The position numbers and the translations under genes were made by a program. Of a stretch of DNA of 35,218 nt, positions 1-7,893 are shown in pieces. Under the pieces are notes generated by a model. The model made no database searches, was not told the origin of the DNA, and was given only the letters and a program-made list of their open reading frames with translations. Within the stretch, counting starts at the first letter, position 1. Each line of letters begins with the position of its first letter. The stretch comes from Leptotrichia trevisanii DSM 22070 (GTDB lineage Bacteria; Fusobacteriota; Fusobacteriia; Fusobacteriales; Leptotrichiaceae): assembly GCF_000482505.1 (NCBI RefSeq), contig NZ_KI519445.1:62096-97313 (forward strand), written 5' to 3'.

Positions 1-304
1 GTGTGTATTTTTCAAGAGATGTCCTTTTAATTGCCGACAAGGGATACATAGGCATGGATAAGATACACGGCAACAGCTTGGTACCTAAAAAATCGACAAA
101 AAAGCATAAATTAACTAAGGAGGACAAGAAATACAATTCAATTATTTCAAGACGTAGAATTTACATAGAGCATGTGAACAGGCATATCAAGAAATTTAGG
201 ATAGTGTCTACACGTTATAGAAACAAGAGGAGAAAATTTGCCCTGAGATTTTCGTTAATTTGTGCAATTTATAATTTTGAACTATAGGTTATCGAACAGG
301 TCTA
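1..304 (+). mobile_element. Right end of an IS5-type insertion sequence (left part outside window)
   Basis: The window opens inside an insertion sequence whose transposase reads rightwards and stops at 287. The right boundary is placed near 302-305. There the reading frame of the neighbouring IS1182-type transposase remnant on the other strand breaks off just after its S-E-Y-I motif. Read inward on the minus strand, the element end starts AGACCTGTTCGATAACC, which would serve as a terminal inverted repeat. The matching left end lies outside the window, so the repeat cannot be confirmed here. Confidence 0.6.
3..287 (+). CDS. IS5-family transposase, C-terminal fragment (cut by window edge)
   Basis: This is the last ~94 residues of a DDE transposase of the IS5/DDE_4 type. 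It begins with the DKGYIG motif that carries the second catalytic aspartate. A basic linker follows (KKSTKKHKLTKEDKKYN), then the R-R-x-x-x-E-H-V-N-x-x-I-K segment containing the final catalytic glutamate, and a C-terminal helix ending in YNFEL. The frame is open to the left edge, so the N-terminal half lies outside the window. Nothing in the visible part is broken, so the element may be intact. The family call comes from motif order and spacing; the subgroup is not certain. Confidence 0.75.
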   Translation: MYFSRDVLLIADKGYIGMDKIHGNSLVPKKSTKKHKLTKEDKKYNSIISRRRIYIEHVNRHIKKFRIVSTRYRNKRRKFALRFSLICAIYNFEL

Positions 305-906
305 ATATATTCAGAATTCACGCCTATCTGTAAATTGTATGCAGGTTTCAGCCTGCCCATTTTTCATGTAGTCCTCCTTCATTCTCATAAACGTTGCATC
401 CTTATCTGTTTTAGAGTAACTGTTTTTATTACCATAAATTTTAATATGCATATCATATTCATTTTCTTTTGCTATGTAGGAAGTTACAGTTTTGTAATCT
501 CTTAATTCAGTTAATCTATTTAGAACAAATCTTCAACTTCGATTTTATAGTTAGAGATAAATCTGATAGCTGTGTTATGATCAGGGGCAGGACATCCTCT
601 TAAGATCCACATGTAATTAATATTTTCCCTACAATTTTTTTCTATAGCTCTGGTAGTATTAACACCGTCAAACATAGCATATGCGATGATAAAAAACATT
701 TTATAGGCTTCAATTTTACGCTTACGGCCTTTATTTTTAGAGTATGCTTGCGTTAAGTATCCATAGTCTAATCCCTCCAATAATTTGCTAATTACTCTAA
801 CAGGCGATGATTCGGAGATATTAACTCCAATATCCATAGGCAAAAACAATTGATAATTTGGAAAAAATGTAGTACAACTAGTTAAATGGTTATTGTTGTT
901 TATCAT
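300..906 (-). pseudogene. Decayed IS1182-type transposase, interrupted by the IS5-type element
   Basis: The N-terminal 128 codons (906 to 520) read as the start of an IS1182-family transposase: an early P-M-D helix, the basic K-N-K-G-R-K-R-K-I-E-A-Y segment, and the C-P-A-P-D-H-N-T-A-I-R-F motif. They end in a stop after EDLF. A second frame immediately follows (~527 to ~337) and gives NSYSKTDKDATFMRMKED and KNGQ. Normally these lie roughly 100 residues further on, so an internal deletion is present. A further frameshift near 345-350 restores LKPAYNLQIGVNSEYI, after which the gene is cut off at ~303 by the IS5-type element. The rest presumably continues left of that element, outside the window. 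Not functional. Confidence 0.8.
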
Positions 907-926
907 AATTTGATTATACCATTTTG

Positions 927-949
927 CCGAGATTTTATCTCGGTTTTTT
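927..949 (+). terminator. Rho-independent terminator beside the IS1182 remnant
   Basis: A perfect 7-bp stem CCGAGAT/ATCTCGG with a TTT loop is followed by TTTTTT on the plus strand. It lies just upstream of the minus-strand transposase start and faces outward. No plus-strand gene precedes it, so it may mark the IS edge or be a leftover of one. Confidence 0.65.
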
Positions 950-960
950 CTTTTTTTTGT

Positions 961-1240
961 TAAAAAATTTTGTTTATATTTATAAAGAATGAAAATAAAT
1001 TACTCTAAGATTATTTTTAATAATATTATAGTTGAAAATAAGAAATAGAAAAGAGTTGAAAAAGTTTATTTGATGTGATATAAAATATTCAGAAATTAAA
1101 AATTAAGTTAATTTTTTTGGAATAATAATTTAAATTATATTTGGAACTTTTTAAAATTGAAATATTAAAACTAAAATTTTAAATAAAGTGATTTTAACTT
1201 TTGAATTGATTTTAAAATAGAGTTATTATTAAGAAAAATG
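961..1240. other. AT-rich intergenic stretch, nothing recognised
   Basis: This stretch lies between the IS remnant and the first repeat copy. It is almost entirely A and T with many short homopolymer runs. I see no open frame with a ribosome-binding site, no stable hairpin and no tRNA-like fold. Confidence 0.6.
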
Positions 1241-1506
1241 TTAGGCGATTGAAAAAGTAATAATATAAAAACCTGACTAAATGCAGTGTTGCTATTTAAG
1301 ATATTAAAATTTTATTGTAAAAATACTGGAGAAAAATGGTAGAAATTAGAACTGTAAAAACATTGTGATTATTAGGAATTCCCATTTAAAAAGTGGGAAT
1401 TATATTTTGATTGTTTGAAAATATATATTAAGTTTTAATCCTTTTTGTAAAGAATTTATAATAAATTGATTATTTAAATGGGGATAGTATTAGACTTTTA
1501 CAAATG
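1241..1506 (+). repeat. Direct repeat A, copy 1 (split by a 109-bp MITE)
   Basis: The unit is 1241-1290, 1298-1380 and 1490-1506. The first part matches 2269-2318 at about 40 of 50 positions. The second matches 3080-3162 at about 73 of 83. The last (TTAGACTTTTACAAAT) matches 3163-3178. This copy is uninterrupted where copy 2 carries the large MITE, but is itself interrupted by a small MITE at 1381-1489. Together the two copies show both pre-insertion sequences. The unit contains a 10-codon frame at 1336-1368 behind GGAG. Confidence 0.8.
1381..1489. mobile_element. Small MITE-like element, 109 bp, inverted ends CCCATTTAAA
   Basis: The element begins CCCATTTAAA (1381-1390). The inverse TTTAAATGGG lies at 1473-1482, followed by GGATAGTA up to the junction. 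The insertion is inferred because repeat A copy 2 joins the same flanks directly (AATT then TTAGAC at 3159-3168). The left end also forms a local hairpin, AATTCCCA/TGGGAATT, at 1377-1401. The interior codes for nothing. The ends resemble those of the two larger elements at 2319-3080 and 26232-26925, which suggests one family moved by the same unseen transposase. Confidence 0.65.
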
Positions 1507-1619
1507 GCTAAAGAAAAGTGTGGAAAGGAGAGTACGGCTAAAAAAATTGGAGTAGTATGTTTTTAGAGAATAATAATTTGAGTAAAGTTTACTGCAATTG
1601 TTAAGTCGTAAAAAAAGAA

Positions 1620-2249
1620 ATGAAAGAGAAATTGAAATTGTATATTGTTAGGCATGGGCAGACTGAGTGGAATGTGCAGGAAAAGTTTCAAGGGCAATTA
1701 AATTCGCCGCTTACAGAGGAAGGAAAAGTTAAAATCAGGAAAACGGCAACTGAGCTTGCAGATATTGAATTTGAGGCTGTTTATACAAGTAAGTTGGGAA
1801 GAACAGTTGGGACAGCTGAAATTATTTTGGAAAGTAATAATATTGAGAAAAGAAAAAATGATAATGAAAAATTGAAATTACAGAAATTGAGTGAATTAAA
1901 TGAGATTTATTTTGGGGAATGGCAAGGGATGAATTTTAAGGAGATTTTTGTAAAATATCCAGAGGAGGCTCATAATTATTTTTATGACGTAAAAAATTAT
2001 TGTGCAGGGAATGTGAAAGGAGAAGAACTGAAAGATGGATTAAAGCGATTTTTACGAGGATTGAATAAAATTGTGTATGAAAATAATGGTGGAAATATTT
2101 TAGTTGTTACGCATGGTACTGTTTTGGAGTTATTTTTTAATTATATTGAAAATAAGGAGGCTCACGATTTGGATGAAAGAAAATTAATTGGAAATGGGGA
2201 ATATAAAGTATTTACATATGAGAACGGAAAATACCGTATGTATTTATAA
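1620..2249 (+). CDS. Histidine phosphatase family protein (phosphoglycerate-mutase-like; possible CobC)
   Basis: A 209-residue cytosolic phosphatase of the histidine phosphatase (PGM) superfamily. The catalytic R-H-G-Q-T-E-W-N motif is at residues ~11-18, the ExxxGxW-like LNEIYFGEWQG segment near 95-105, and the second catalytic histidine in VVTHGTVLELFF near residues 161-172. It resembles the GpmB/CobC branch rather than classical gpmA, which is separately present at 26991-27677. The cobK gene downstream makes alpha-ribazole phosphatase (CobC) a reasonable guess, but substrate cannot be read from motifs. The start ATG lacks a clear Shine-Dalgarno sequence. A low-complexity KRKNDNEKLKLQK insert sits mid-protein. 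The gene is bracketed by the two copies of repeat A. Confidence 0.8.
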   Translation: MKEKLKLYIVRHGQTEWNVQEKFQGQLNSPLTEEGKVKIRKTATELADIEFEAVYTSKLGRTVGTAEIILESNNIEKRKNDNEKLKLQKLSELNEIYFGEWQGMNFKEIFVKYPEEAHNYFYDVKNYCAGNVKGEELKDGLKRFLRGLNKIVYENNGGNILVVTHGTVLELFFNYIENKEAHDLDERKLIGNGEYKVFTYENGKYRMYL

Positions 2250-2318
2250 ATTGCAAGTGATATTAGAAATAGACGATTGTAAAAATGATAATATAAAAAC
2301 TTAACTAAATACAACGTT

Positions 2319-3080
2319 ATAAACCCTATTTAAAAAATAGAAATAAAATTCTATAACAATTAATTTGATAGCCTTATTAAAAAAATTAAATCTAATTTTT
2401 AAGTATCCATCTTAAGGACTTTTATAACTTTAGTTTATAAATATTATGATTAATAATAGTTTTGCTTATTTAATATGTTCCAAATATAAAAGCTTAAAAT
2501 TTAAATATAATAATCTTTATAATTTAATATAGAATGTCTTGATTTTTTTGGAATGAAAACGATTAAATACATTTATGTGTTTCTTTCATCAAAACCTTTA
2601 TAGCAAATGTATTTTATAGAGTTGTTCCAATCTTTAATTTGCGTAAGTGAGCGTTAGCGAGTTTCGTTTTCGTAGTAATCCAGATTTATCCAAATAATAA
2701 ATGTTTCGACTACTTTCCCAAATAAAATTTGGGAATATTTCAAAAAAATGCTTAGATGAGCCAGGGATAGTGCGTAGCACTTTCGCTATTCTCTTTAATA
2801 TGACATTATTTAAATATGCTAAAATAACTATTATTGCGAAATAAAGGGAAATGGCGACTGATTTCCCTTGCTTTATAAAAAGAAAAAATATGAGGTTATG
2901 AAAAAATATTTATTAATAATAAACAGTTTTTCATAATCTAAATAAGAATCCCTTATATGGATACTTGACGATAAAATTTAATTAAAGGACATTATAGATT
3001 GTATAATAGCATAATCTTGTAAAAAAAGCTTTAATTCCATGAATTTTCTGATTTCTACTATTTAAACGGGAAATAGTATA
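2319..3080. mobile_element. Large MITE-like palindromic element, copy 1 (762 bp, non-coding)
   Basis: The outer ends are CCCTATTTAAAAAATAG on the left and TATTTAAACGGGAAATAGTATA on the right. They are imperfect inverted repeats related to the CCCATTTAAA ends of the small MITE. The insertion boundary is set by comparison with the empty site at 1288-1300. The outer arms (2319-2400, 2967-3080) match the arms of copy 2 (26232-26925) in inverse order, while the core 2401-2966 matches in the same orientation. No protein is encoded. Mobilisation must come from a transposase elsewhere, if the element moves at all. Confidence 0.75.
2401..2966. repeat. Core segment of MITE copy 1, bounded by AAGTATCCAT inverted repeats
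   Basis: The core starts AAGTATCCAT (2401-2410) and ends ATGGATACTT (2957-2966), a perfect 10-bp inverted pair that continues imperfectly for about 15 more bases. Two perfect stem-loops lie inside: 2715-2735 (TTCCCAAAT/ATTTGGGAA, 3-nt loop) and 2844-2869 (AAGGGAAAT/ATTTCCCTT, 8-nt loop). The parts 2401-2462 and 2689-2966 are nearly identical to 26361-26423 and 26578-26836. The middle, 2463-2688, differs between the copies. Confidence 0.75.
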
Positions 3081-3214
3081 AGATATTAAAAATTTATGAC
3101 AAAAATGCTGGAGAAAAATGGTAAAAATTAGAACTGTAAAAGTATTGTAATTATTAGAAATTTTAGACTTTTCCAAATAACTATAATATTTGGAAACTTA
3201 AGGAGGGAAATTAA

Positions 3215-4009
3215 ATGAAAATTTGGATAATTGGTGGAACAAAGGATTCTAGAAATATTTTAAATGAGATTTTAAAAATTGGAGAAAATGATATTATTGT
3301 TAGTACAGCTACTGAGTATGGGGGGAAGTTACTTGAGAATGTGGCTAAAAATAAGAATGTGCATGTGATTTCAGAAAAATTGAATGTTTTGCAAATTGAA
3401 GAGATGATTTTGGAAAAAAATATTGATTTGATTATTGATGCAAGCCATCCATATGCACAGAATATTAGTAATACCGTTATTTCAATGGTAAGTTATTTGA
3501 ATGAGAGAGTTACTCAGGAGAAAAAAGTAAAGTATATAAGATTTGAGAGAAAAATGGTTGATTATGGAAATAAAAATATATTTAAATTTCAGGATTTGCA
3601 GGAAATAATCAAGTTTTTACGACAATTTGAAAATAAAACTATACTAAGTACGCTGGGTTCAAATACTTTGGCTGAGATAAAGGAAGTTGGTGAGAAAAAT
3701 AGGTTATTTGTTAGAATTTTGCCAACAACTTCTTCGATACAAAATGCAGAAGAACTTGGATATTTGCCTAAAAACATAATTGCTATGCAGGGGCCATTTT
3801 CAAAAAATATGAATGTTGTGATGTTGCAGGATTTGAAAATTGATTATCTGATTACGAAGGAAAGTGGGGAAACTGGAGGGGAATTACAGAAGGTAGAGGC
3901 TTGTCAGGAATGTGGTGTTACAGTTTTGGCAATTAAGCGTCCTGTTCTGGATTATGGGACAGTTTTTAATACAATTGAGGAATTGATGAGATATTTGGTT
4001 AAACTTTGA
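3215..4009 (+). CDS. cobK: Precorrin-6A / cobalt-precorrin-6A reductase (CobK/CbiJ)
   Basis: A 264-residue enzyme of corrin-ring synthesis that reduces precorrin-6A (aerobic route) or cobalt-precorrin-6A (anaerobic route) with NAD(P)H. In an anaerobe the cobalt form is expected. Visible family features are the N-terminal nucleotide-binding start IWIIGGTKDSR, the DLIIDASHPYAQNIS motif near residue 75-90, the ILSTLGSNTL segment near 145, the MQGPFS motif near 190, and ITKESGETGG near 215. The start is supported by AAGGAGG seven bases upstream. A TATAAT at 3182-3187 could be the -10 box, without a good -35. No other cobalamin gene is in the window except possibly the phosphatase upstream. Confidence 0.85.
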   Translation: MKIWIIGGTKDSRNILNEILKIGENDIIVSTATEYGGKLLENVAKNKNVHVISEKLNVLQIEEMILEKNIDLIIDASHPYAQNISNTVISMVSYLNERVTQEKKVKYIRFERKMVDYGNKNIFKFQDLQEIIKFLRQFENKTILSTLGSNTLAEIKEVGEKNRLFVRILPTTSSIQNAEELGYLPKNIIAMQGPFSKNMNVVMLQDLKIDYLITKESGETGGELQKVEACQECGVTVLAIKRPVLDYGTVFNTIEELMRYLVKL

Positions 4010-4023
4010 TAAAATAAAATTTT

Positions 4024-4095
4024 AGGGACAATCTGAAAAAGTAGTTTTTCTTATAAAAAAAAGAAAGACAAATCTTGTGATAGTCCCTCTTTTAT
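4024..4095. terminator. Probable bidirectional terminator between cobK and smpB
   Basis: On the plus strand AGGGAC (4024-4029) can pair with GTCCCT (4083-4088), extended by ATC/GAT, and is followed by CTTTTATTG. On the minus strand GACTATC (4085-4079) can pair imperfectly with GATTTGTC (4074-4067), followed by TTTCTTTTTTTT. The two stems share bases and are mutually exclusive. Neither stem is strong. Confidence 0.45.
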
Positions 4096-4115
4096 TGTAT
4101 TTTTATTAACCAAAA

Positions 4116-4565
4116 TTATCTAGTAAAATTCTTCTGAATCTTTTTCATGTCCCTATCAATATCTTTCCTTTTCAGTGATTCCCTCTTATCATGCATTTTT
4201 TTACCTTTTGCAAGCCCTATTTCCATTTTTACAAGCCTTTGCTTTGTATAAACTGAAATTGGAACAATAGTGTAGCCTTGTTCTTTGATTTTTTCACTCC
4301 ATTTTTTTATTTCACGTCTATTCAAAAGCAATTTTCTTACACGAGATTCTGCAACATTATTAATATTCCCAAATTCATAAGGCGTAATATGCATATTCAT
4401 CACAAAAATTTCATCTCGTATAATTCTTATAAAACTTTCCTTTATGCTGACTTTTCCAGCCTTCACCGATTTCACTTCCGTTCCCACAAGTTCAATCCCT
4501 GCTTCCAGCTTATCTTCTATGAAGTAATCATGGAAAGCCTTTTTGTTTCTAGCTAATACTGGCAT
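4116..4565 (-). CDS. smpB: SsrA-binding protein SmpB
   Basis: A 149-residue tmRNA partner that delivers tmRNA to stalled ribosomes in trans-translation. Visible features are the start region ARNKKAFHDYFI, the GIELVGTEVKS motif with the invariant G-T-E-V-K-S, the RRE-I-K-K-W core, and the basic C-terminal tail GKKMHDKRESLKRKDIDRDM that forms a helix in the mRNA channel. The start is taken at the ATG preceded by GGAGGGAAA. An upstream in-frame ATG at 4613 would overlap the end of rnr and add a non-family leader. It lies 25 bp behind rnr and is probably cotranscribed, the common rnr-smpB pairing. Confidence 0.95.
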   Translation of the reverse strand: MPVLARNKKAFHDYFIEDKLEAGIELVGTEVKSVKAGKVSIKESFIRIIRDEIFVMNMHITPYEFGNINNVAESRVRKLLLNRREIKKWSEKIKEQGYTIVPISVYTKQRLVKMEIGLAKGKKMHDKRESLKRKDIDRDMKKIQKNFTR

Positions 4566-4590
4566 TTTCCCTCCTTCCAATGTTTTCTTT

Positions 4591-6873
4591 TTATTCTTCT
4601 TCCATTTCTTCAATTTTTATTTTCTCTTCCACATAAGGTATAACCTCAATTTCCATTTTGGCATAACTTGCACTTACAATGCTTACTTTCATTGTACTTC
4701 CCATGGTGTACGACTCGTTATTTCTTTTATCCACGATTTTAAAGTTTTCCTCATCATAAATAAAGTTGTCACGTGCTGTTGTAACATTGTAAACCACTTC
4801 CACGTGATTTTCCAGTTCCATAAATATTTTATTTTTATTCATTCCACTAAGTCTGGCAATATAAACCTGTCCGATTTTATCCTGCATATATTCAATCAAT
4901 TTGATTTTTATGCTGTCTTCTTCCAGTTTATCCGCCACTCTTTCAGTTCTCGAAATACTGGAGGCAATTGCTTCAAAATTAGCTCCATATTTTGCTTTTT
5001 CCTTTTCACTCATAAATTTTTCAATCGAACGTCCAAGCATTCTGTGGACAATTAAGTCAGAATAACGACGGATTGGTGATGTAAAGTGCAAATAATATTT
5101 GGAAGCCAGCCCAAAATGCCCTAGATTTTTGTTGGCATATCTTGCACGTTGCATTGCCCTTAAAATTAATTTGTGAATTAAATAGCCTTCCGGTAGTCCT
5201 GTCGTTCTTTCTATAATATTCTGGAATTTTCCGGGATGAATTTCCTCCAGCCCTTTTAGAGAATATCCAAATTTTATCAAAGTTTCATTCAATGCCTGAA
5301 CCTTTGCCTTATCAGGATCTTCATGGACTCTATAAATTGCTGGAATTTCTTCCCAGAATAATTTTTCAGCTACAGTTTCATTTGCGATAACCATAAAGTC
5401 TTCGATGATTCTTTCAGCTTCTCCTCTAGAACGCAATACGATGTCTTTTACGGCTTTATTTTCGTCTAAGGCTACTTTTATCTCAGGTAATTCAAAATCA
5501 ATGCTCCCACGTCTCTTTTTGTTGTTTCTGATGATTTTAGATAATTCTAGCATATTTTTAAGCATTTCATCAATTTTTCTATATTTATCATATAGATTTC
5601 GATATTCTTCAGATTCTTCATTTTTTTCCAAAATTGTATTTACATTTTCATAAGTCATTCTGTATTTCGATTTTATAACCGATTTGTAAAAATCATTTCT
5701 TACAACTTTACCTTTTTTATCTAAATCCATTTCTACAGTAAAAGTCAGTTTATCCTCATTTGGATTAAGCGAACATAGATTATTTGACAACTTTCGTGGC
5801 AACATAGGAATTACCCTGTCTACAAGATAAATTGAGTTTCCACGCTTCAATGCTTCTGTATCAAGCTCGGTATTTTCCTGTACATAGTAAGAAACATCAG
5901 CAATGCTTACAAAAAGTTTATACCCCTCTTCTGTTTTTTCCACATAAACTGCATCATCCAAATCTTTCGCATCAGAGCCATCAATTGTAATAATATCAAG
6001 ATGCCGCAAATCTTTCCGATTCTTTAATTCTTCCGAAAAATCCTCATCAATTTTATCCAGTTCCTGCAAGACTTCATTTGGAAATTTCTCCTCAATCCCT
6101 TCATTTAAAAGCAACGATGAAATTAATGCTTCCGTATCTTTTGGACTCCCCAGTACACTTACAATCTCTCCTTCAGGCTTTCTTTCCTCATCTCCCCAGA
6201 AATCCACCTTTACAGCCACTAAATCTCCAGTTTTTGCGCCTTTTATCAATTTTTTCGGAATGTAAATATCCTTTGGTGAATTTCTTGGACGTACAAAGCC
6301 AAAACTTAAACTATGTTCAAAAACTCCAACAATGACATTGCGATTTCTTTTTACAACCTTGCAAACTTCACCTTCACGCTTCTTTCCATCAGAACTTTCC
6401 TTCAAAATACGCACTAAAACAGTATCGCCATTCATAGCCGTATTTAGGTAAGATCCAGAGATAAAGACGCTGGCTTCTCCATTAACATCAAGAAATCCAA
6501 AGTTACCGCTAGCAATGGAAATTTCCCCTTTTACAAACCCCTCCTTCTCAGGCAAGGTATATCTTCCATTCCTTTTCAAATAAATATCGCCACTTTCTTC
6601 CCATGCATTCAAGAGCTGCTTATACATTTTCCGCTTTTTCTGGCTCCATTCCAGCAACTGCAATATTTCCTGAAAAGTAAACTCATATTCTGCCAGCACT
6701 TGTCGCAAATATTTTAATTCACGCTCTTCCCTAAGTTCCATTTTATGAGTTTTCTGATTTTCTTTTTTGTTATTAAAATTTTTTCCGTTAAATTTTTTTT
6801 CCTTATGAAAATTTTTATCGTTATTTTCAATATTTTTATTTTTATGTTTTTCTTTCTTTTTTTTATTTCCCAT
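4591..6873 (-). CDS. rnr: Ribonuclease R
   Basis: A 760-residue 3'-5' exoribonuclease of the RNase II/RNB family that degrades structured RNA and, with tmRNA/SmpB, non-stop mRNA. The order is a very lysine- and asparagine-rich N-terminal tail (residues ~1-45), a winged-helix-like region (~50-110), cold-shock domains (~110-260), the RNB catalytic domain with DGSDAKDLDDAV near 294-306 (the metal-binding aspartates), and an S1 domain from ~660. The C-terminus is acidic (KIKIEEMEEE). The start ATG has AGAGGAAAA upstream. The basic tail is longer than in many homologues and may bind RNA. Confidence 0.95.
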   Translation of the reverse strand: MGNKKKKEKHKNKNIENNDKNFHKEKKFNGKNFNNKKENQKTHKMELREERELKYLRQVLAEYEFTFQEILQLLEWSQKKRKMYKQLLNAWEESGDIYLKRNGRYTLPEKEGFVKGEISIASGNFGFLDVNGEASVFISGSYLNTAMNGDTVLVRILKESSDGKKREGEVCKVVKRNRNVIVGVFEHSLSFGFVRPRNSPKDIYIPKKLIKGAKTGDLVAVKVDFWGDEERKPEGEIVSVLGSPKDTEALISSLLLNEGIEEKFPNEVLQELDKIDEDFSEELKNRKDLRHLDIITIDGSDAKDLDDAVYVEKTEEGYKLFVSIADVSYYVQENTELDTEALKRGNSIYLVDRVIPMLPRKLSNNLCSLNPNEDKLTFTVEMDLDKKGKVVRNDFYKSVIKSKYRMTYENVNTILEKNEESEEYRNLYDKYRKIDEMLKNMLELSKIIRNNKKRRGSIDFELPEIKVALDENKAVKDIVLRSRGEAERIIEDFMVIANETVAEKLFWEEIPAIYRVHEDPDKAKVQALNETLIKFGYSLKGLEEIHPGKFQNIIERTTGLPEGYLIHKLILRAMQRARYANKNLGHFGLASKYYLHFTSPIRRYSDLIVHRMLGRSIEKFMSEKEKAKYGANFEAIASSISRTERVADKLEEDSIKIKLIEYMQDKIGQVYIARLSGMNKNKIFMELENHVEVVYNVTTARDNFIYDEENFKIVDKRNNESYTMGSTMKVSIVSASYAKMEIEVIPYVEEKIKIEEMEEE

Positions 6874-7023
6874 ATTTTTCCTCTGTCTTGTTCAATGTAT
6901 CAAAATAATCTAAATTATAAAATTCTAGTAGAATATGGCTAAAAATTGTCAAAATAATAAATTTTCAGATATATTTCAAAGCAATTTTTATTTTTTAGAC
7001 TAAATCTGATTTTTTTAAAAATT

Positions 7024-7602
7024 TTAGAGCTGATTAGCTATTATTGAATTTCTAAATTTTATAATATTTGGATGAATAATTGAATCTTTTGAAAGCAAAT
7101 ATTTTAATTTCTCCTCAATTTCAAATTTTATTGCCTTATCCAGATCAGTTTTTGCAAGTTCTCTAGCTGTTTCCACGCCTTCCCAGCTTCTTCCTTCCTC
7201 AATTGCATCCGATAAATAAATAATTTTGGCAAGTGTATTCATATTTGCTTTTCCGATTGTATGATATTTTATCCCATCCAAAATTTCCTCATCATCAATT
7301 CCAAACAATTCATAATTTTGCCGTACAAACTCAGCTCCTGCAAATCCATGCAGTACAGCCGTAGACTTTGACATCTTATCCTCAACTTCAGGATATTTTC
7401 CCTTTGTCAAGTCAATCATAACTGACAAGTCAAAAAATTTTGCCACATCATGAAGCCAAGCTGAAGCCTCCACTTTTTCCACATCTACATTGTAAGTTTT
7501 TGCAAGTTCCACAGCACATTTTGCAACTCTTTCCACATGATTGTATCTTTTTTCATCCAAATAATTTTTTACATTTTTTTTGATTTTATTTATATCTATC
7601 AT
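7024..7602 (-). CDS. yqeK: YqeK-type HD-domain hydrolase (symmetrical Ap4A hydrolase)
   Basis: A 192-residue HD-superfamily protein matching the YqeK family, which splits diadenosine tetraphosphate to two ADP in Gram-positive and related bacteria. Visible motifs are RYNHVERVAKCA (first metal histidine, ~20-30), WLHDVAKF (the HD pair, ~49-56), VLHGFAGAEF (~83-92), KYHTIGKANMNTLAKIIYLSDAIEEGR (later histidine and aspartate, ~112-138). It often sits beside nadD or rsfS, but here it follows no such gene. Neighbours are rnr (same strand, ~150 bp downstream) and divergent rel. Confidence 0.85.
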   Translation of the reverse strand: MIDINKIKKNVKNYLDEKRYNHVERVAKCAVELAKTYNVDVEKVEASAWLHDVAKFFDLSVMIDLTKGKYPEVEDKMSKSTAVLHGFAGAEFVRQNYELFGIDDEEILDGIKYHTIGKANMNTLAKIIYLSDAIEEGRSWEGVETARELAKTDLDKAIKFEIEEKLKYLLSKDSIIHPNIIKFRNSIIANQL

Positions 7603-7893
7603 ATCCTATCCCCTCACTTACAAATAATTTTATACCTAAATATACATACCAGTATTATTATACTACACGACAAAGAAAAAAACAACAAATCTGCTATATT
7701 TAGACAAGGGAAAAATCGTAAAATTAAAATAAATAGAAATTTTTTTAACAATTTAGATTTTCAAAACAAAAAAAATTAATAATATTCACACTTTATAATG
7801 GATTTTTCTCAAAATGTATAGTAAAATAATTTTAAGAAAAAGTAATCGGATAAAATAAGTAGGATAGAGAGGATTTTATTTGATGCTGAGAGG

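Larger units (their letters stand above)
2269..3178 (+). repeat. Direct repeat A, copy 2 (split by the large MITE)
   Basis: The arms 2269-2318 and 3080-3178 match copy 1 at 1241-1506 in the same orientation. Copy 1 joins the arms with only seven intervening bases (GCTATTT), whereas here they are separated by the 762-bp element 2319-3080. The two repeats flank the histidine-phosphatase gene. Recombination between them would delete that gene together with the small MITE. Confidence 0.8.

Noticed and set aside
1505-1567. 20-codon frame M-A-K-E-K-C-G-K-E-S just behind repeat A copy 1
   Set aside because: Codon choice looks protein-like, but it is too short, has no upstream ribosome-binding site, and matches nothing I know.
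1620-2249. Calling this gene gpmA
   Set aside because: It lacks the N-E-R-H-Y-G segment and other GpmA features, and a clear gpmA is present at 26991-27677.
2982-3176. 64-codon open frame on the minus strand
   Set aside because: It lies across the MITE arm and repeat A, has no ribosome-binding site, and its composition follows the AT-rich repeat rather than a protein.
1241-3178. CRISPR array or tandem repeat
   Set aside because: Only two diverged copies exist, about 1 kb apart, with a gene and MITEs between them; there is no regular spacer pattern.
4543-5055. 170-codon open frame opposite rnr
   Set aside because: It is the antisense of smpB and rnr, very rich in F, N, H and S as expected from the complement of lysine- and glutamate-rich genes, and has no expression signals.
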